From Cryphonectria parasitica EP155 (Eukaryota > Ascomycota > Sordariomycetes > Diaporthales > Cryphonectriaceae), in NCBI RefSeq assembly GCF_011745365.1, contig NW_024468910.1:2384068-2448067 (forward strand): DNA of 64,000 bases. The letters run 5' to 3'. Shown here piece by piece: positions 1 through 11,800 of this stretch. The notes beneath the pieces were generated by a model. The model searched no databases, was not told the DNA's origin, and saw only the letters and a list, made by a program, of their open reading frames with translations. Both the position numbers and the translations under genes were made by a program. The first letter of the stretch is position 1, and every line of letters starts with the position of its first letter.

Positions 1-1237
1 AGCCACTCAGCCTCTCACTGAGACACAGACGCCCCCCCCCCCTCCTTCGCTTCCTATAGCAAGCGCTTGTTGTGTAATTCGTTAACGGCCGTTATCGGGC
101 TCAACTGTCGCAATTGTGCATTTTCTTTTTCTCAAAAAGCTACGTACAGTTTGATTCTGAACTTTGGTAATTACCAAGCAACATCAGCAGTAATGGCATC
201 TCGAAGCATCTTTACCAATATTCTCAACGTTATGGCCAGAATCATGAGTTGATTACGTACGAATCTCTGATGAGTTGATTCACATGCCACATGCACCACA
301 GCTTCCGGGGTCATCTGCGATATCGCTTTCTCTAAACTACTTCTCGGCGACCATCGTAATCATGTCCTCGATATGGTCAGACCTGGATCTACATTTGCTT
401 TTGAGTCTCACAAGTATCTATGGCAGTATTTGTCGCTGTGTGAACGGCTTGTGGCTTGTTTGAGATCATAGCTTGACCTATGATGACCGAAACAGCACAA
501 GTTCACTCTAACACCACGCCACAAAGACGCAGCGTCTCTTACATCCTATAGCTAGTAAGCTGCGATGTATGAAAATTTTGTCATCACATACTCATTGTTT
601 TGAAAATATTCAGTGAGACTATTTGAGCACTTGAAAGGGCTTCTTGGCTCTTCCGGTCGTTTGGTTTCGGTCTATTGTTCTTTCGTTGCCATCGTTTTGG
701 GATCAGATTTGGCCATCTATACTACAGTTGGATCTATCCATCCTATACAACACTAACTCAAGTAAATGGATCCCTGCGTGTTCATACCATACAATAGAAC
801 GAAGAGGCCGCTTTGGTTCTTTGTAGGCACAGCTTTTGGACTTTGTATGGGTTTTTGGTCACTCCCACTGTGCATGTGTCCCGTACTTCTGCGTATCCTC
901 TTCTTTGTCCAAACAAACATTACGACCGTTGCTACAAAGCATCTGGTCATTTAACCAATGAAGCGACTATTCCTGCCTCCTCTAGATTGCGCCACTTCTG
1001 TGATTTGTATTTTGTTCAGGTGGTCCAGCATAGCTTCAAGGCTGAGTGCTCTGGGCCTGCGTTTTGCCTAACGCTTCAAAGTCTTTTTCTCCACGGCTGT
1101 CCGCAACAACTGCCACCTTTTACATGCGCTGATCGATTCTCCGTTGCCAAGTATGTCCGTTCAGGACCTGCATCAAACTTTATGTGAGGCATTTTACTTC
1201 TTCTTGAACGTGGCCCATCGGGGATGAATCGAATAAT
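1..1237. other. Gene-free left edge and GPCR upstream region
   Basis: No reading frame here has codon structure or a recognisable domain; the short frames overlap one another on both strands. It holds a C11 run at 32-42 and an AT-rich stretch at about 540-620. The right part is presumably the leader and promoter of the receptor gene that follows. Confidence 0.5.
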
Positions 1238-2853
1238 ATGGTGCTGTACGAACCAAGCGAGAGGCAGGACACGGTCTTCAGCACGATCGAACGTGTCTGC
1301 TCGGTATTCTCTCTCTTTGGATGCATTTTTATCATCTCAACATTTGCACTCTCCAAGCCATTCCGGAAGCCAATCACTCGGCTCTTTTTCTACGCATCAT
1401 TTGGCAACGTGATGAACAGTGTGGCGACACTTATGGCGACGTCATACGTGAACAATCCGAACTCAGCAGCCTGCCAATTCCAAGGGTTTTTAATCCAAAT
1501 GTAAGATGATGACCATCTTCCGCCCATCAAGTTGTTAATGTTAATACTGTGGCCAAGGTTTATTCCGGCCGATGCGTTCTGGTCACTCGCTATGGCGGTC
1601 AATGTCTATCTGACATTCTACCGGAAATACGACGCGCACGATCTGAGAAGAATGGAATTGACTTACCTGATCCTCTGCTACGGTGCACCATTTGTTGTGG
1701 CTTTTACCTTTATCTTTGTCTCCACTCCAAGCAAGGGCCGGATGTATGGTGATGCTTCCCTTTGGTGCTGGGTCAGTAGCCCATGGGATATCTGGCGCAT
1801 CGCTACATTTTATGGTCCAGTCTGGTAAGTCGTCGATTCCTGACCACTTTTGCCTGCCTGGTAGGTACTGATCCGTTACTTGACAGGGTAGCAATATTTA
1901 TCACGTTCTTTATTTACATCCGGACCGGTGGACAAATCTACCACAGGTACAAGGCTCTCAAATCCCTGAACTCATCTAATCGCCTGGCCGAACAGCGGTA
2001 TCTCACGGACCCGATCTCTACCACAACAAACGAAATCTATGTAACGTCTGAAATCGTCGCGAGTTTTGGTCCCGCCGAAGGGTCTAATGGGTTACCTGCC
2101 CCGCCACCAGACGCCTACTCTGTCACCATCACATCTGAAGCACGACAGCCGCGGGCTGTGAAAAGCGATCTTGAGCACGACTGCGAGAAAGGCGGAGTTG
2201 ATGGACCAGACAATAAGATTGAGCCGTCCAAAAATGAATGTGATGCAGCCCCGTTGTCACCCGTGTCTCAGCTATCGACCACATCGTTTACAAGGCACTC
2301 ATTACGTGTACCGCGCAGCAATTTCTCAAAGATGGCCATGAGAGCAAGATCAAGGAGGACACAATGGGGCCACCGCCGGGTAGCCGCTCTCGACGAGGCC
2401 AACAACGCCGCCTGGTCATACGCCAGGTGTGCTTTGCTCTTCTTCACAGCACTGCTCATCACATGGATCCCATCGACAGTGTTTCGTGTCTATACCGTCA
2501 TAAACAAGAACCAGCCCATCAGTCTCGGGCTCGAGTACACGTCTGCATTTGTCCTGCCACTGCAGGGCTTTTGGAACGGCTTCATTTATGCCTTCGCAAC
2601 CCGAAGAGCATGCAAGAGGCTCTTTGAGAAAGCGAAGAGGCGATTCCCTCTAAAGACCCCTCTAGCCATGTCGAGCGACAGCCGAGGAGACAGGGTGATC
2701 GAGGCTGGGGTGGCTGCGGATGGTATCATCAGCAGGTCATGCCCGAGCCCAGTCAGGCAGCCCTCAAAGCAACGAAATAGCTTCATGATGGGATTTGTAT
2801 CAGCGGGCAGGAGGTTGGATCTGGATCTTTTCAACGATGATGTTAATGGGTAG
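1238..2853 (+). CDS. cAMP-receptor-like G protein-coupled receptor
   Basis: Exons are 1238-1500, 1558-1824 and 1887-2853, giving 498 aa; both introns have GTAAG donors and restore the frame exactly. I see seven hydrophobic segments: four in about the first 140 residues, a fifth after the WCWV...DIWR loop, and two more (ALLFFTALLITWIPSTVF and the segment ending FIYAFATRRACKR) after a long hydrophilic third intracellular loop of about 200 residues rich in Ser, Pro and acidic residues. The FIPADAFWSLAMAVNVYLTF segment is typical of the Dictyostelium cAR-like fungal receptors (the Neurospora gpr-1 to gpr-3 group). Such receptors sit in the plasma membrane and are thought to feed nutrient or developmental signals to heterotrimeric G proteins; the ligand is unknown. 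The ATG at 1238 is the first in frame before TM1. An RGS gene lies at 38 kb, unlinked. Family call firm, ligand unknown. Confidence 0.88.
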
Positions 2854-3257
2854 ATTTAGTCTTGATGTATGGCGTATATGCACGCTCTTTTGTATGAAGC
2901 ATAATCACTTTCGTTTTGGGTCCTATAAGGTCCATACTCTGAATCATCATCATCAAAGCAAATCGTTGGAGAAAACAACAATGTGCCTCTTTCTGCAACA
3001 ACTAGCTCAAGCCAGCTCATGCACACTTCCAATGAGCCTCCCTAGGTGAGTGTTACTGGCATGGAATCTCAATTGTGGTCTCTGGGAGGTCCTGGAAGCC
3101 TGGGACCTTTCATCATTTAGTGAACATTTGGAAGCACACTTATATTTACATACTGTTGACTGTATCGTGGCTGCATAAATCATAATCTCTCCGACTCGCT
3201 GCCCACCACAGGCCCCAACGCCTTGGCCAGATTTCATCATAAAATTTGAATGTTGTT
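2854..3257. other. Convergent intergenic region
   Basis: 3' flanks of the GPCR (+) and the NmrA-like gene (-). I see no gene or notable repeat. Confidence 0.5.
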
Positions 3258-4262
3258 TCATCCACAAGAGACCTCTTGAGCAAGTATGCTGTCCATGCTT
3301 GCCTCTGAAAAAGAACAAGCCGAGCTGCCCAGCGAGTCCTCAAATGAGAGCGGCTTCTGGCCTGTCAACCTCGCAACCGTATCTGTACCCTGCAGCACCT
3401 GCCCATGGGAGATGAACCTCCCATACGACGCCAGATCTTCCAAGCCTTCATTGGAGTACCGTCCAAAGAAGTCTCCATGCATGCTCGCACCAGCAGACAA
3501 CCGCCGCTCTCTGTGGACAACCTCGGGCTTGTGGTCTGAGACAGGACTTACCGGACAGCTGTCACCACTAACACCACCAGCCCTTGCAGCCATCCACCGC
3601 AGGATCTCCTTGTTCGACACCGCTCTCGGGCCCGTAACCGTATATACTTTGTTCGCCTCTCCTTTTCCCATCAGCAGCGCTCCAAGCACCCGCCCACAGT
3701 CCTCCCTCGCCACGAAGGCTGCTCTGCACTCTTTTCCGCCGAGATCTATCCCTGCCGATGTCCGTCCCGGGGGCGCAAACACTTCGGCGACGGTGTCGAC
3801 GAACAGGCAGTTTCGTTGCACGTTCCACTCTAGTCCACTGGCGCGGACCAGGGCTTCTGTGTATGCATGGTCTCGCGCCAGCGGAGGGGCAGCGTCCTCA
3901 CCAAGCTCGGCACCCACGATGCTTGTGTAGACCAGGCGGCCCACGCCGGCCCTTCGCGCGGCCTCAACCACATTGCGATGCTGGGCGCGGCGGGCGGGAC
4001 CGGCGAGGTAGTTGGGGGAGGAGACAAAGGCGACAACGTCGGCGCCACGAAAGGCTCGTTCGAGGTTTGCTGGGTCGTTGTAGTCGACCATGAGCACACG
4101 AGCGCCGCGCGCAGTCCAGGACGCGAGGAGGGGCCTTGGAACAAAGCCGGGCTTTGGGGAGGTGAAGGTGAGGGTGTCGGTGGGCTTAGCGAGAGTTAAG
4201 GCATAGGAGGCGGCGACGGAGGACAAGTGCCCGTCCACACCGGTGAGTACGTAGGTAGGCAT
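3258..4262 (-). CDS. NmrA-like NAD(P)-binding Rossmann protein
   Basis: A single-exon gene of 334 aa when started at the ATG at 4262, giving an N-terminus (MPTYVLTGVDGHL) that begins right at the first beta strand; an in-frame ATG at 4319 would add 19 residues and is less likely. The order is Rossmann beta1 with a glycine motif, a second strand carrying the arginine-rich stretch before VLMVDYND, ADVVAFVSSPN, then NVVEAARRAGVGRLVYTSIVGAE and a C-terminal substrate lobe. This is the pattern of NmrA/atypical short-chain dehydrogenase proteins, which act as NAD(P) sensors or reductases. The usual TGxTGxxG motif is changed here to TGVDGHLSS, so nucleotide binding may be altered. Substrate and pathway cannot be inferred; the neighbours are unrelated. 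Confidence 0.8.
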   Translation of the reverse strand: MPTYVLTGVDGHLSSVAASYALTLAKPTDTLTFTSPKPGFVPRPLLASWTARGARVLMVDYNDPANLERAFRGADVVAFVSSPNYLAGPARRAQHRNVVEAARRAGVGRLVYTSIVGAELGEDAAPPLARDHAYTEALVRASGLEWNVQRNCLFVDTVAEVFAPPGRTSAGIDLGGKECRAAFVAREDCGRVLGALLMGKGEANKVYTVTGPRAVSNKEILRWMAARAGGVSGDSCPVSPVSDHKPEVVHRERRLSAGASMHGDFFGRYSNEGLEDLASYGRFISHGQVLQGTDTVARLTGQKPLSFEDSLGSSACSFSEASMDSILAQEVSCG

Positions 4263-5582
4263 TTTGAACTTTTTTTGACTTGTTGGGGAGTGTAAGATTG
4301 TGAGTGAGTATTGTTCCAAAGTGCAAGGTGTGATGTGATACGAGATGAATAGACTCTTGTTTCCTCCTTCTGGATGGCCAAAATAGGGACACCAGGTTCT
4401 TTTCGAATTGTTATATTGCTAGGGATCAATTATGAAAATTGGACTGTGATGTTGGGTGTTGAAGGGTGGAAAAGGAGGGTGTATAGGGTAGGCACACAGA
4501 CACTAGAGGAGAGGACTAGATATATACTTTTGCAGGCACTGAGAAGGGTGGGGAGGGGGGGGAGGAGCGACTCATTCTTCCCTCCATCATGGCCCATTGA
4601 AAACAAAGGAAGGAGGACGAAAGAGGGAGAGAAAAGAGAGAGAAGGCACGAGACCTATCTTCCCCATGGAGACCCCGTAGGTAGCGGGCATCTCCTGAGA
4701 AGCGTCGGTCCGGGGTTGCGGAGAATTGCCGGGAAGTGTGATTATCATGCCACTTGGGCGGTCTCATGAGTCCAACCAAAGTAAAAATGGCGCGCTCAAG
4801 GGCGACACTTACCCATACCCATAAGAATAATACAGAATTGGATGCGCACCAATGAATAGATCGAAATGGCTACCCCTCCATCCTTTTTTGGTCATGAAGC
4901 ACGGAGTGCAGCGGAAGTCAGTCACCTGCAATCAGTCTAAGGTTAACTAATTGTACAGAGGTAGGCGAACTCTTGGCCGCCCCCCCCCCCCTCTCCGTCT
5001 TTCCCACCAAGGAGCCATCTAGCCAGGTGATGTTTCCAGTTTTTCTTTTGCCATCTTCTCTCAGCTACTGGCTGAACCCACTTGGTATCCTGGCTGTGGA
5101 AGTTCACATGTGATGGTGTAATTATGTCTCATGGATATCCTTATTTCCATACGATCTTCCTCGTCAAATCAGCTTAAGTCAAACCAGTCGCTATACATAA
5201 GTGTCTCCAGACAAGGCATCTAGTCGACCCATTTAATCTTTAGAGAGATGCTTACCTGTGATTGATCAAGTCACTTTGGAATCGTAACTTGCCTCAATCA
5301 ATTTGGAGGTGTCATACGAAACCCTTGCTGAAACATGCTTGAATGTGAATTTTTTTCCTTCCTAGTTTTTCTCATGTAAGAAATATACCTTCTAGACAGA
5401 CCAATACACACGCGACAAAGCCGTTCGGAGCTATGGAGAAAATCACCGAACCGTCGCTTGCCATTGCTCTCTTTCCTTCGCCCCAACCTGGTAGCAGCAT
5501 CTGCGCGGCCACTACTGGGCTGCCGTCTCCATCTATCTCGTGCACACCCATGCCTCTCGGCCTCCTCGGCCTCCTTTCACCT
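4263..5582. other. Gene-free region with C-run
   Basis: Holds the upstream region of the NmrA-like gene and the 3' flank of the complex I gene. A frame at 4374-4769 has no domain and an Arg/Gly-rich low-complexity look. There is a C12 run at 4980-4991. Confidence 0.5.
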
Positions 5583-6491
5583 TCAGCCCAGCTTCGCGGC
5601 CTCATCCTGCCCCTTGTGCTGCCCTTCCGCCTCGAGCTCCCTCTCGGCCTGCCGGTAGTACTTGGCGGTATCGACACCATGCTGGTTGTGGTTGACAAAG
5701 TTGAACCAAGGGACCACGTCTGAGAAGAGGGAGGAGAAGCGTGACTGCCGAGCTGCGACGCCCTGCATGTGCGCGGAGAGCTTGCTCACGCCGTAGAGAG
5801 GCTCGCCGCGCTTGACCTTGTCCACCATTTCGCGCATGTCCATCTCAACCTCGCGGGCGTTCTCGGTGAATCCGTAAAATCGCACTGTGGGGGGAGCAGC
5901 CGGATGATTATTCGTCAGCCAGCTTTGTCAAGACTGTTATGACATATTGTCGTAGTTGCTTCCTATAATGGTCCTCCTTTCCGCCCTTGGAATATATGGA
6001 CCGGGGTTTTCACGTACGGATGGATCGGTTGTAGAATGCCAGAAAGCCACCGCAGATACCAATAGCACCGGCCAATCTCATGACGCGGGCAAAGCCACCT
6101 CTACCGACGTAGGATGGGGCGAAACGCTCCATCGTCCACAACAAGCCGGGTCCTGCTGCGGCCGCGGTGGCACCAAAGGCGTAGTCTGAGGGGCGGGCAT
6201 ATCCGATAACTCGCTTGAAGTGCCTGTAGGGAGAGCACCTGTTAGATCGCCTCGCTCGACGCCCTCTCTTTATTGGACATGTTCGATGGGGGAGGAAATC
6301 AAACAGGGGGCTTGAGTTCGTACGGGTCATTGTCTATGAGCTATTGATTGCGAGTGATACGGTTAGCGATGGGAGAACGGGACACGCTCACAGGGCCAAT
6401 TGGCAGGCCAGAGCAGAAAGAAAAGACTCACAGGATAATCAGTCTTGATCTGCCTACTTGGTATGTAGGTCTGAGATGGTTGATTCGACAT
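5583..6491 (-). CDS. Complex I subunit, 20.9 kDa/NUXM type
   Basis: On the minus strand the exons are 6491-6432, 6340-6324, 6223-6018 and 5884-5583, giving 194 aa. The product contains DYPLIDNDPHFKRV, GYARPSDY and RFYGFTENAREVEMDM, which I recognise from the Neurospora 20.9 kDa (Yarrowia NUXM) accessory subunit of mitochondrial NADH:ubiquinone oxidoreductase. Two hydrophobic helices (GATAAAAGPGLLWTMERF and RLAGAIGICGGFLAFY) lie in the third exon, consistent with an inner-membrane arm subunit; the C-terminal half is charged and begins after the second helix. The second exon is only 17 nt (CTCATAGACAATGACCC), yet it is needed to complete the conserved LIDNDPH motif, and all four junctions keep phase. 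It is divergent with the Csm3 gene across about 390 bp. Confidence 0.9.
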
Positions 6492-6877
6492 GGCTGCTGC
6501 GACAGGACCAGATCTTGCTGCCAGCGGGTGTGAGAACTGGAAAACAAGTTGGGTGCCGGTTTGGAGGGCTTGTCAATTGATGATCTGCTAGTGGACGTCA
6601 AGCTCGCTCTCCAGAGCAGAGATGCCTCAACGGTCAGGCCTCCAGAAAGCTGGAATTCGGGAGCAGCCGAAAGGTAGTACAAGGGGGCTTGGGAGGGGTG
6701 AGGGGCACTAGGTGCACGGGCCCCAGTCCATTAAAGTCGTAACGCGTTGCAAACCAGACGCGGGGAATTTACTGTTTATTCCACAAACACACACACACAC
6801 ACACACACATATACACGCAGCTTTGGGCCGCACCTTCTTGGACCCACCATCTTGTCTCTTTTCTCAAAGCGCACAAG
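6492..6877. other. Divergent promoter region, complex I gene / CSM3
   Basis: A short shared upstream region between the two genes, containing an (AC)11 microsatellite close to the CSM3 start. No ORF of note. Confidence 0.5.
6787..6808. repeat. (AC)11 microsatellite
   Basis: A dinucleotide run immediately upstream of the CSM3/SWI3 start codon; it could vary in length between strains. Confidence 0.95.
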
Positions 6878-8307
6878 ATGCCCTCCAAAAAGGGTTCGGG
6901 GAAACCAGATAGCCTCCCGCCTCCACCTCCAGATGATCTTGACAACTACTTCCTGGAGGGAGATTTAGACGAGGATGACCCGTTTGCTTCTCCCAAGGGA
7001 GACAAAACTGGCTCCAACATCAAGCGCAAAAAGCCTGGTGATGAACTGGGTCTTGATGAGGAGGTATCAGCGGCCAAGAAGCCCAAAGCACCCAGAGTCA
7101 AGTTGGATGCAGAAAAGTCAGCCTTGTTACCCTGCGCACATGGAATTTTGCTGCATGGGGCTCTTAATACTGACCTGACGCACATAGGCTACTCTCAGAC
7201 AAGGGCCTAGCAGAACTACGCAGAATGGCCAGAGATCTGGAACTGAAGGGCAAGGGCCACGAGGTGAGATTAGGAGAATCTCGAATGTTACTTCTGCAAC
7301 AACTTGGAGGCTTACCGGCTACTCTATAGTGGGGTGACGCAGCGCGTCTCCTGTCCTTGTACCAGGGTTGGCTGGATGGCCTCTTTCCCCGTGGCAAGTT
7401 CCTTGATGCACTTGCTATGGTGGAGAAGACAGGACACAATCAAGTCGTCAAAAAAGTACGCGAGGCAATGATCAACGAGGACAGACCCAAGACGAACGTT
7501 GCCGACGAGGACGAAGACGTGGACGGCGCTGCCGCCCCCGCCAGAAACGAGCAGGTGAACGGACAGGCAGACCGACAGGCGAATGGTCACGCGAGCGAGC
7601 AGGCGAACAGGCATTTCGTACCGAGGCCGCCTGAAAGTGAACGGGCACCTAGGTTCACTGCCCATCCCCAACCCCACCCCATGTTTCCCTTCACACCTAT
7701 TGGCGGCAGGCCATTGCGACGGCAAGACGAGGTGGTCTGGGGCGATTTCCTAGATCCGACCCCTCCTCCACCTCACATACCGAATCATGCGGCCGCACAG
7801 ACTGGAACTGCCCCCGCTGTTGGCGCGGGTACGACGCAGCCTCGCCACTCAACCCGGGACGGCGACGATATCTACGGTGCGACACCTCCTCCTCCCGATA
7901 GGAGGAATGATGAAGCCGCAGAGGCTGGAGGAGAGCCGGATGGTGATGAGCTGGATGCGCTGATGGCAGCGGATGAGGCCAGTGGATCCCCTCTTGCTAT
8001 GAGACTGGCTGGTGAACAGGCCACGAGCATATCCAGCGGCGGCAACCACAGGTCTGCACCAGCTCAGCCTGAGAATAATGATGATGACAATGATGATGAT
8101 GACCTGGATGCTCTCATCGCGGAGGCGGAAGCCGAGCAGGCTACCCGACAGAACGCATCAACAACTGCGGCAGCCAACATGAGGGGTTCTGCTACAGCGG
8201 ATGCGGCAGCCGCGGATGATATAGATGAACTGGATGATTTGGATGCACTCATGGCAGACGCGGAAGCACAGAATGCTTCCTTGAAACCCGCTATGCCTGG
8301 TGCATAA
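6878..8307 (+). CDS. csm3: Csm3/Swi3 (TIPIN) fork-protection protein
   Basis: Exons 6878-7116, 7188-7263 and 7330-8307 give 430 aa. The joined exons read LLSDKGLAELRRMARDLELK then KGKGHE, WGDAARLLSLYQGWLD and LFPRGKFLDALAMVEK, which is the Swi3 domain (about residues 80-145) of Csm3/Swi3/TIPIN. The partner in the conserved complex is Tof1/Swi1 (Timeless), which stabilises stalled replication forks and supports checkpoint signalling and cohesion in the nucleus. The N-terminus is acidic and Pro/Lys rich. The long C-terminal half is disordered, with two near-repeats of the DELDALMADA/DDLDALIAEAEAEQ type; the last of these sit close to the C-terminus. Splice sites are standard GT-AG. Confidence 0.9.
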
Positions 8308-8815
8308 AGCAGCTTTCGAAATCGGTGTTCTCAGACCTCAGTGATGAGGAGGGATCGGAGGTGGGGGAGGTAACCGCAAAGATGGACGGTTCGCGGTTCA
8401 TTCTGGAAAGTCCTGATGACCTTATGATATCCCTCAATTAATTATGATTCCATTATTCCTGTAGAATTTATTTATCAGCAGTATACTGTACAATATGAGG
8501 GGTTTTTTCTTCTTCTTTCTTTTCTTTCTGATTCCTTTATTTTTCTCTCTCTTTGTATTTGCTAGGTACTTGATGCAAGAGGGTGCTGTTGAACATGTAA
8601 ATGCTAAGCATGGTATGGCGTCAGTGAAAGCTTAACCCCAGATCTTTTGGTGGGGCTTGCTTGCAACCCTCCATCCCACTTGCATCCCCCATCCCACTTC
8701 TCAACGAGCCTTGCTTCTACACAACACAACACACAAGCTCCCTAGACATACCAGAACCCTTGGGGCTTATTCTTTTCTTCCTCTCTTTTCCTCCCTTTCC
8801 CCTTCTCTTTGTGAG
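8308..8815. other. CSM3 3' flank and SKI2 promoter
   Basis: Contains T-rich sequence at 8506-8550 and a strong pyrimidine tract at about 8765-8812 just before the SKI2 start, typical of filamentous-fungal core promoters and leaders. No gene seen. Confidence 0.6.
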
Positions 8816-8845
8816 ATGAGCCACTCTGGAAACTTAGCAGCATGA
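8816..8845 (+). promoter_or_regulatory. Nine-codon uORF overlapping SKI2 start (ATGA)
   Basis: An ATG at 8816 opens a 9-codon frame (MSHSGNLAA) whose TGA at 8843-8845 overlaps the main SKI2 ATG at 8842 as ATGA. It is directly visible; whether it lies in the mRNA depends on the transcription start. If so, it would force leaky scanning or a stop-restart on the SKI2 message. Confidence 0.55.
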
Positions 8846-11800
8846 CAGATTCCATAGCTGAAGCCCTTGAACGGCTTCAGCTCGTTGAAGAGTCCATTCC
8901 AGATGACCCTATCGACGACATTCTCTCGAGAACAGCTCCCAACCAAAGCCAAATACGAGATCCTCAGAAGCTCAAGGCGCATCTTGAGGAGAAATACCTC
9001 ACACCATCCCCAAAATTTTCTACAGAGTGGCTAAACAAACTACAGCAGTCAGTCATTGCTTTCTCTTCCTGACCATAACAGCACCATCTTGCGCCGGACC
9101 GGGCACTGACGACACACACCGTTCTAGGCGATGGGATATCGAGACCGACTATACTGACCTATTTACGATTGCACCTACCCAAACCCGCACCGTCACACGT
9201 TTCCTACGACAAGGCCTCGAAGGCCGTGTCGTTGGCTATAAGAATGTCACCGTCGCGGCAAACAGTGCCACCGCAAAGAACTCGACTTCCCTGCTGCGAA
9301 AGCCTGGTGCGAGGACAGACTTTGTGCGCGGCGCAGCTGGCTTCTTCCCCTTTGCTCCTGGTGGCCTGGAGGGAGTAGAGGCTACAGCTGCGCTTGAGGA
9401 CCAGGCGCTAAGAGGAGATGGCTACCTTGACGGCGAGTCTGGCCCTACAAACAAGTTGGAGAGGATCATCACCCTCGGCGAGAAGGACAGCCTCCTAGAG
9501 GTTGCGCCTGGCATGCCGCGCGGCCTTGACTTCACCAGAAAGAAGAGTGGAACCGAAGAGACGGATGCCCAAGAAGTTGAGAAAGAGCTCGATCAGGAGC
9601 CGGATCAATTGCTCAATGGCGAGGATGTAAACAAGGACGTCGCTACCAATGGCCAGAGCAGTACACCGGAGGAGGATCTAGAGGCCAGCGAGGAGGATGG
9701 CGAGGATATAGACGCCTTGCTGCCGGTTGAGTTCCCAGCGCTGGAGCCTCGTGGCCAGCTCTCAGCGTCAAACACTAGAAGGGCAGGGCGCGAGTGGGCA
9801 CACATGGTGGACATCAATCGGGAGATACCCAACTTCCGCGAGCTGGTGCCCGACATGGCGAGGGAGTGGCCCTTCGAACTCGACACATTCCAAAAGGAGG
9901 CTATTTACCACATCGAGAACGGTGACTCGGTCTTCGTTGCAGCACACACCTCAGCGGGCAAAACGGTTGTGGCTGAATACGCAATTGCCTTGGCTACAAG
10001 ACACATGACAAAGGCCATCTACACATCCCCCATCAAGGCACTCAGCAACCAGAAATTCCGCGACTTTCGGCAAACTTTTGACGAGGTGGGCATCCTCACA
10101 GGAGACGTGCAGATCAACCCTGAGGCTAGCTGCTTGATCATGACCACGGAAATCCTGCGGAGCATGCTCTACAGGGGTGCTGATCTTATACGCGACGTCG
10201 AGTTTGTCATATTCGATGAGGTGCACTACGTCAATGACGCAGAGCGAGGTGTGGTCTGGGAAGAGGTCATCATCATGTTACCTGAGCACGTCTCGCTCAT
10301 CCTCCTCTCCGCGACAGTGCCCAACACGCACGAATTCGCTTCGTGGGTCGGCCGCACTAAGAAGAAGGACATCTATGTCATTTCTACCCCCAAGCGGCCA
10401 GTACCGCTGGAACACTATCTCTGGGCCAACAAGAACATCCACAAGATTGTGGACTCAGATAGGAAATTTAGCGAAAAGGGATGGAAGGATGCCAATGCGG
10501 CTGCACAGCGTCGAGATCAGGCCCCGGCTTCCGGACCCGTCGCCCCCACCCGAGGCGGCTTGAACACGAGGGGGGCTCGTGGTGGCAACAATGCCAATTC
10601 GAGAGGCGGCCAGAACCAACGCGGAGGTCGTGGAGGCAACAGTCAAAGAGGCAGGGGAGGACCACCTCGGGCGAGTCACAATCCTGGCCACATGGGTCGC
10701 GGCGGTCGTCCTGGATTCTCTTCGGCTGCCCAGGACAAGAATCTCTGGGTTCATCTGGTGCAGTTCCTGAAGAAGTCAAACCTGCTTCCCGGATGTATCT
10801 TTGTCTTCTCAAAGAAGCGATGTGAGGAGAATGCCAACGCACTGACGAACCAGGATTTCACGACGGCCCAGGAAAAGAGTCATATCCACATGATCGTCGA
10901 GAAGTCACTTGCGCGGCTGAAACCAGACGATCGGACACTGCCCCAGATCATCCGGATGAGAGAGCTTCTGTCACGCGGTATAGCGGTACACCATGGCGGC
11001 TTGCTGCCCATCGTGAAGGAACTCGTCGAGATCCTCTTTGCCCAGACTCTTGTCAAGGTCCTTTTTGCCACAGAGACGTTTGCCATGGGTCTCAACCTCC
11101 CAACGAGAACGGTTGTGTTCTCTGGCTACAGGAAGCATGATGGTCACTCGTTCAGAGACCTTTATCCTGGCGAATACACGCAGATGGCTGGACGGGCAGG
11201 ACGGCGTGGTCTTGACTCAGTTGGGTCTGTCATCATTGTCCCACCTGGCGGTGGCGAGGCGCCACCGGTTGTCGATCTGCAGAAGATGATCCTTGGCGAA
11301 CCGCAGAAGCTTCGATCACAGTTTCGTCTCACCTACAACATGATACTCAACCTGCTCCGAGTGGAGGCTCTCAAGATTGAAGAAATGATTAAGCGTAGTT
11401 TTTCTGAGCACGCCACACAGCAGTTGCTGCCGGAGCACGAAAAGGCCGTCAAACTCTCCGAGGCGGATCTGGCGCGGGTCAAGCGGGATTCTTGCGATAT
11501 CTGTGACGTTCACATGGACGAGTGTCATCAGGCCGCACAGGACTACAAGCGGCTGACGGGGGAGCTGTATAAGGGTATACTGAGCCTTCCGATCGGCAGG
11601 AGGATATTCACCCGAGGCACCCTCATCATCTTCCAGAAAGACGGAATCCGGACACCGGGGATCTTGCTCGCAGACGGGATTAGTATTCAGGTCACTGCGA
11701 GCGTTGGGCCTACGCTGCACGTTCTGGAGATCAAGCCCAACAGGGAGACACGCGACTCTACGGACTTGCTGCCTTACATGGAAGCCCTCCGTGGCTATTT

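Noticed and set aside
4374..4769. Plus-strand 131-aa frame
   Set aside because: Arg/Gly/Glu-rich low complexity, starts in the NmrA promoter and has no domain or partner exon.
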